A stretch of 64,000 bases of DNA from Mesotoga sp. UBA6090 (GTDB lineage: Bacteria; Thermotogota; Thermotogae; Petrotogales; Kosmotogaceae). Positions 61,141 through 64,000 of the stretch are shown here, one piece after another. Location of the stretch: the NCBI RefSeq assembly GCF_002435945.1, contig NZ_DIXC01000057.1, positions 3,262 through 67,261 of the forward strand. Direction: 5' to 3'. The position numbers and the translations under genes are program-made. Every line of letters begins with the position of its first letter. Positions within the stretch are counted from its first letter, which is position 1. A model generated the notes under the pieces. It did not search any database and was not told where the DNA came from. It was given only the letters and a program-made list of their open reading frames with translations.

Positions 61141-61640
61141 AGTTGCAAGTTGCCTGTTCCAAGTTGTAAGCCCTAAAGTAAAGAAACGTCAGATACCTCG
61201 TTCTGAACATGAGGTCCGTTCTCGACATGCGTAGGGTCAAGAGATGGCGCGGTGTGAGTGCAGACCTTGTGAGGCCAGGCAGTTTACTCCCCTCTCGAGA
61301 GGGGATTAAAGAGCTTTTCAAGATCCCAGATCCTTACTTGCGCTCATTGCTTTTCCCTTCTCTCTACTCTCCGAATAATGGTTTGACCAAGAACGAAGAA
61401 GAGGTTTCCTTTGCCGAAAGGATAACCGTCCAACGGCGAACCTGTTTTGTTGCTCTTTCCAGCGTTCAGCGTCGCTTAGCAAGCGCCAAGCGGCTCTTAT
61501 CGGAGAACGGAGAACCGCTCAACGGCGAACCAGTTCCTGTCGCTCTGAACTCCTTTCAGCATCTCGAGTTCTCAAGGTTTTTTTGAACCTGCAACCCCGC
61601 CACGGTCTTCAGAAGCCCAGATCCCGCTTCAAGTCCGAGA
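61141..61640 (-). repeat. Dispersed repeat, copy D (inverted)
   Basis: About 500 bases in opposite orientation to A-C, between the convergent GNAT and hydrolase genes. The well-kept end is AGTTGCAAGTTGCCTGTTCC (61141), the inverted form of the right end of A-C. The middle has a perfect 16-base palindrome CCCCTCTCGAGAGGGG (61289-61304), GCTTTTCAAGATCCCAGATC and CCGTCCAACGGCGAACC. The other end fades out around 61600-61640 (CCCAGATCC ... GAGATGACAA). The gap 61106-61861 holds no supportable gene; 61640-61861 is unassigned, with some words of the same style. Confidence 0.8.
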
Positions 61641-61861
61641 TGACAACCTCAATAACACTTAGGATGGTGATGGTTCAACGGCTTCTGTTTGCCAAACCCC
61701 AGACTCCAGACCCGAAACCCGCGTATTAATTCCGTCTGAACCTGATTCAGAATCTCGCTCCTTCTTTTCTCGTCTTCTAAAGTCTTTTCGAGTCTGGTCA
61801 AAAACGAAGAACCGTTCAACGGTGGACCAGTTTCTTTTGCTCTGCCTCTTATCGCGAGACT

Positions 61862-62791
61862 CTAAACGCTTCCTTCACATCTTCCTTCGAAGAAATCGAT
61901 CGATCTCTTCAGTATCGTCTTCTTGAACAATATAGAGGTAAGATGGCCGGAAGGCATCCAGCGAAGTGTCGAATCCGGTATCTTCTCCGAGAGTTCCTTT
62001 GTGGAGCGTCTGGGAACAAAGATGTCGAAGAGGGCTCCGTTGATAAGTGTCGGGCACTTGACAAACTTCGCGAATGTTAGAGGATCGTACTCAAAGCAAG
62101 AGATTGGCGCGCTTCCAATTTCCAGTTCTGGACTCTCTAGCGAACGGATGTATCTTTCGTGATCTTCGCCATGTAGTTTTCTGCACTTCTCCTTACTGCA
62201 GGAACCGTCCTCCTCGTATTTGACTCTCATTACACCTGTCACGAAGCTCTTCCAGGTTATGTGGTAGAAGTTTCCTCCCGTCACTACAAGCGAAAGTCCG
62301 CAGATCGACCTGTCGAGCGCCGCCGTTATGACCGAGATGAAGCCTCCGAAGCTGTATCCCATCAAAAAGTAAGGCGGGGGACATTCACATTTCAGGTAAT
62401 TAAGAGCAGTTAATCCGTCCACAACCGCGTTTTCAAACCTTCCTCTCAGAACATCCGTTCTCGGGTCCAGAAACAGCTCGCCCGATCTGTGGCCCGCGGG
62501 CGTTCTCTCAAAATGAAAGGGGAGTATCATCATGGCACCGGAGTATCCCCATTTCGCGAAAGTCGCAGGAAACCACCTGAGATAGTCGAGATTCTTCTCG
62601 CCCCTACCGTGAAAGAAAAGAACGGTTCCCTTTTTTCCTCCACTGTAAAGATAGAGTGGAATACTTCTATTTTCGGAGAAGTTTGACGGATAATTCGACT
62701 TCAAAACTACTCTTGAGCAATCTGCGGTATCTCGTGTTTCTAAGATCTCCGGATGATCAGAATAACGTCTTGCGAAAATCTCCTTTTCCAT
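61862..62791 (-). CDS. Alpha/beta hydrolase
   Basis: 309 residues, ATG with AGAGGT 8 bases upstream. The nucleophile elbow is MGYSFGGF (Ser near residue 157), the oxyanion strand VLFFHGRGEKN near residue 57, the acid in GALFDIFVP and the histidine in MPSGHLTSI. No signal peptide. A cluster of Cys in the lid (EEDGSCSKEKCRKLHG) is unusual. Likely an esterase or similar; substrate unknown. Confidence 0.82.
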   Translation of the reverse strand: MEKEIFARRYSDHPEILETRDTADCSRVVLKSNYPSNFSENRSIPLYLYSGGKKGTVLFFHGRGEKNLDYLRWFPATFAKWGYSGAMMILPFHFERTPAGHRSGELFLDPRTDVLRGRFENAVVDGLTALNYLKCECPPPYFLMGYSFGGFISVITAALDRSICGLSLVVTGGNFYHITWKSFVTGVMRVKYEEDGSCSKEKCRKLHGEDHERYIRSLESPELEIGSAPISCFEYDPLTFAKFVKCPTLINGALFDIFVPRRSTKELSEKIPDSTLRWMPSGHLTSILFKKTILKRSIDFFEGRCEGSV

Positions 62792-62858
62792 TTACATCTA
62801 CCTCTATAAAATTATATAATAATTCGATAAGCTAACCTGTATCTTCCGGGAGGAACCA

Positions 62859-64000
62859 ATGAACACTTTAGCAGTCGCAATTGCAATTGTCGTTTTGATT
62901 TTATCTCTAAAAGTCTTTAAGGACATCTCTTTGTCGCTCCTCTTTTCCGTGATTTCTTTGGGTATTGTCCTTCTTATTTCGCCGGCAGACTATTTCGGCG
63001 CTTTTGCAAAAGAGGTAAGTGACTGGGAATTCTGGAAGGTAATCATCACTGTTTTTTCCATCTATTTGCTGGGAGAAACGATGGATAAGAGCGGTAATTC
63101 TTCGAGGTTCGTGAGAGCCGTTGAAAGACTCTTCCCTGAACCAAGGGTTTCGATTGCCTTGATGCCTGCAATAATCGGTCTACTTCCAATGCCGGGTGGG
63201 GCGATGTTTTCTGCCCCAATGGTTAAGGATCTGGCAAGATCCGATCCAACAATATCAAATGAAGACGGTCTCGTCTTTAATTACTGGTTCAGGCACGCAA
63301 TGGAGTTTTTCTGGCCCCTATATCCCGCCCTGGTTATTGCGTCCGGCATTTCGAGAATAAGACTCAATACGCTTGTGCTCTGGTTAATGCCTGTCGGGGC
63401 TGTCGCTCTGGTTGCCGGATATCTACTGATGATTCGAAAGCCGATCAAGCTCAGATACAGTCACTCTGCAATAAAGGAGTTTATGATAAGCGCCTGGCCA
63501 ATTATCGCAGTTATCATACTGGTGATGCTGAATCAGCCGGGCTGGCTGGCCGTTCTAGGTACATCGATCATTTACTTGCTCGTTAATAAGAACAAGAAAA
63601 AGGTACTGGTAGCGTCTCTCAAGTACAAGACGTTCATCTTGCTTCTTACGGTCTTCTTCTACAAAAACCTGGTCGAGATCGCCGAGATTCCCCAAGCTAT
63701 GGGCGCTGAACTTATGGCATGGTCAATACCTCCTCTTACGCTAGTAGTTCTTCTGCCTTTTCTTATGGGATTCATGACCGGTGTGACTCAAGCGGGGGTG
63801 GGACTGAGTCTTCCTCTGATTCTAAGTATGGGTAACGGTTACGGCACACTTTCTACAACGATTCTCGCTTACACGTTTGCTGTTGTTGGAGTGCTTCTTT
63901 CGCCGGTTCACTTGTGTCTCGTTTTGACTAGCGAATACTTCAAGGTCGAGTATTCTAGAATCATCAAGAGAATATCGGTAGTCACGCTGCTCTCGATTGC
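62859..64000 (+). CDS. DUF401-family integral membrane permease, truncated by window end
   Basis: Not among the closed frames because it runs off the window; about 380 residues are seen, starting at ATG 62859 with GGGAGGA 5 bases upstream. The protein is almost entirely membrane helices: LAVAIAIVVLILSLKVFKDI, LLGETMDKSG, the re-entrant-like LLPMPGGAMFSAPMV, and near the end FLMGFMTGVTQAGVGLSLPL. These are typical of DUF401 proteins, predicted relatives of gluconate/lactate-type permeases. Substrate unknown. A TTACAT-17-TATAAT promoter is possible at 62792-62820. Confidence 0.8.
   Translation, partial: MNTLAVAIAIVVLILSLKVFKDISLSLLFSVISLGIVLLISPADYFGAFAKEVSDWEFWKVIITVFSIYLLGETMDKSGNSSRFVRAVERLFPEPRVSIALMPAIIGLLPMPGGAMFSAPMVKDLARSDPTISNEDGLVFNYWFRHAMEFFWPLYPALVIASGISRIRLNTLVLWLMPVGAVALVAGYLLMIRKPIKLRYSHSAIKEFMISAWPIIAVIILVMLNQPGWLAVLGTSIIYLLVNKNKKKVLVASLKYKTFILLLTVFFYKNLVEIAEIPQAMGAELMAWSIPPLTLVVLLPFLMGFMTGVTQAGVGLSLPLILSMGNGYGTLSTTILAYTFAVVGVLLSPVHLCLVLTSEYFKVEYSRIIKRISVVTLLSI

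Noticed and set aside
1..64000. CRISPR array, tRNA, rRNA, IS transposase, integrase or prophage genes
   Set aside because: No regularly spaced short repeats, no recognisable RNA genes and no mobile-element proteins were found. The four long repeats are not CRISPR-like.

Overview
The window looks like chromosome of a mesophilic Thermotogota bacterium, most likely Mesotoga or a close relative. This assignment is an inference, not a database result. It rests on moderate G+C, dense operons dominated by sugar and peptide ABC transporters, fungal/Gram-positive-type vitamin B6 synthesis (PdxS/PdxT), frequent TTG and GTG starts with strong Shine-Dalgarno sequences, and EtfAB-linked lactate oxidation. 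I see no rRNA, tRNA, CRISPR array, IS transposase or prophage genes.

Layout. 1-2880 (minus): NAPRTase, pdxS, pdxT and the first codons of a class II glutamine amidotransferase-like protein form one cofactor operon. 3055-5880 (minus): a DUF2089-type regulator, a small SHOCT-like protein, a DUF4097 beta-repeat protein and a LiaF-like membrane protein. 6080-15520 (minus): a self-contained glycan-use operon read as LacI regulator, binding protein, two permeases, exported GH5-like, GH1-like and GH2 enzymes, with two overlapping LacI-type operators at its promoter. 15617-17992 (minus): a hemolysin III family protein, a PdxA-family dehydrogenase and an unknown 101-residue protein.

18517-35633 is a large cell-wall sugar recycling region. 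On the plus strand are a sugar ABC importer and NamZ-like muramidase. On the minus strand are nagZ, murQ, a GntR regulator and a MurNAc/GlcNAc kinase. On the plus strand again are an AmiE-like serine hydrolase, anmK and a five-gene peptide importer. None of the enzymes has a visible signal peptide, so muropeptide breakdown appears to happen after import.

36392-48160 (minus) is a 13-gene operon that runs from a TTGATT-17-TATAAT promoter with palindromic operator to a strong terminator. It encodes a ribose-type ABC importer, DeoC-like aldolase, VOC protein, PfkB kinase, FGGY kinase, GntR regulator, RbsD, an OMPDC-family hexulose-phosphate synthase/decarboxylase, HxlB isomerase, aldo-keto reductase and zinc dehydrogenase. 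The combination of parts does not match a textbook sugar pathway and is the best candidate here for an undescribed catabolic route.

48284-64000 is mixed: a diguanylate cyclase with periplasmic sensor, etfB-etfA-FAD lactate/glycolate dehydrogenase, a class II aldolase, an unusually large orphan peptide-binding protein, a TraB-family membrane protein, a GNAT acetyltransferase, an alpha/beta hydrolase and the start of a DUF401-type permease.

Two patterns cut across the genes. First, four large non-coding repeats (about 26968-27431, 35647-36240, 53730-54575 and, inverted, 61141-61640) share blocks and have imperfect terminal inverted repeats at the ends I could match. Second, each binding-protein gene of an ABC operon is followed at once by a strong stem-loop before the next gene, as expected if binding proteins are made in excess over permeases.
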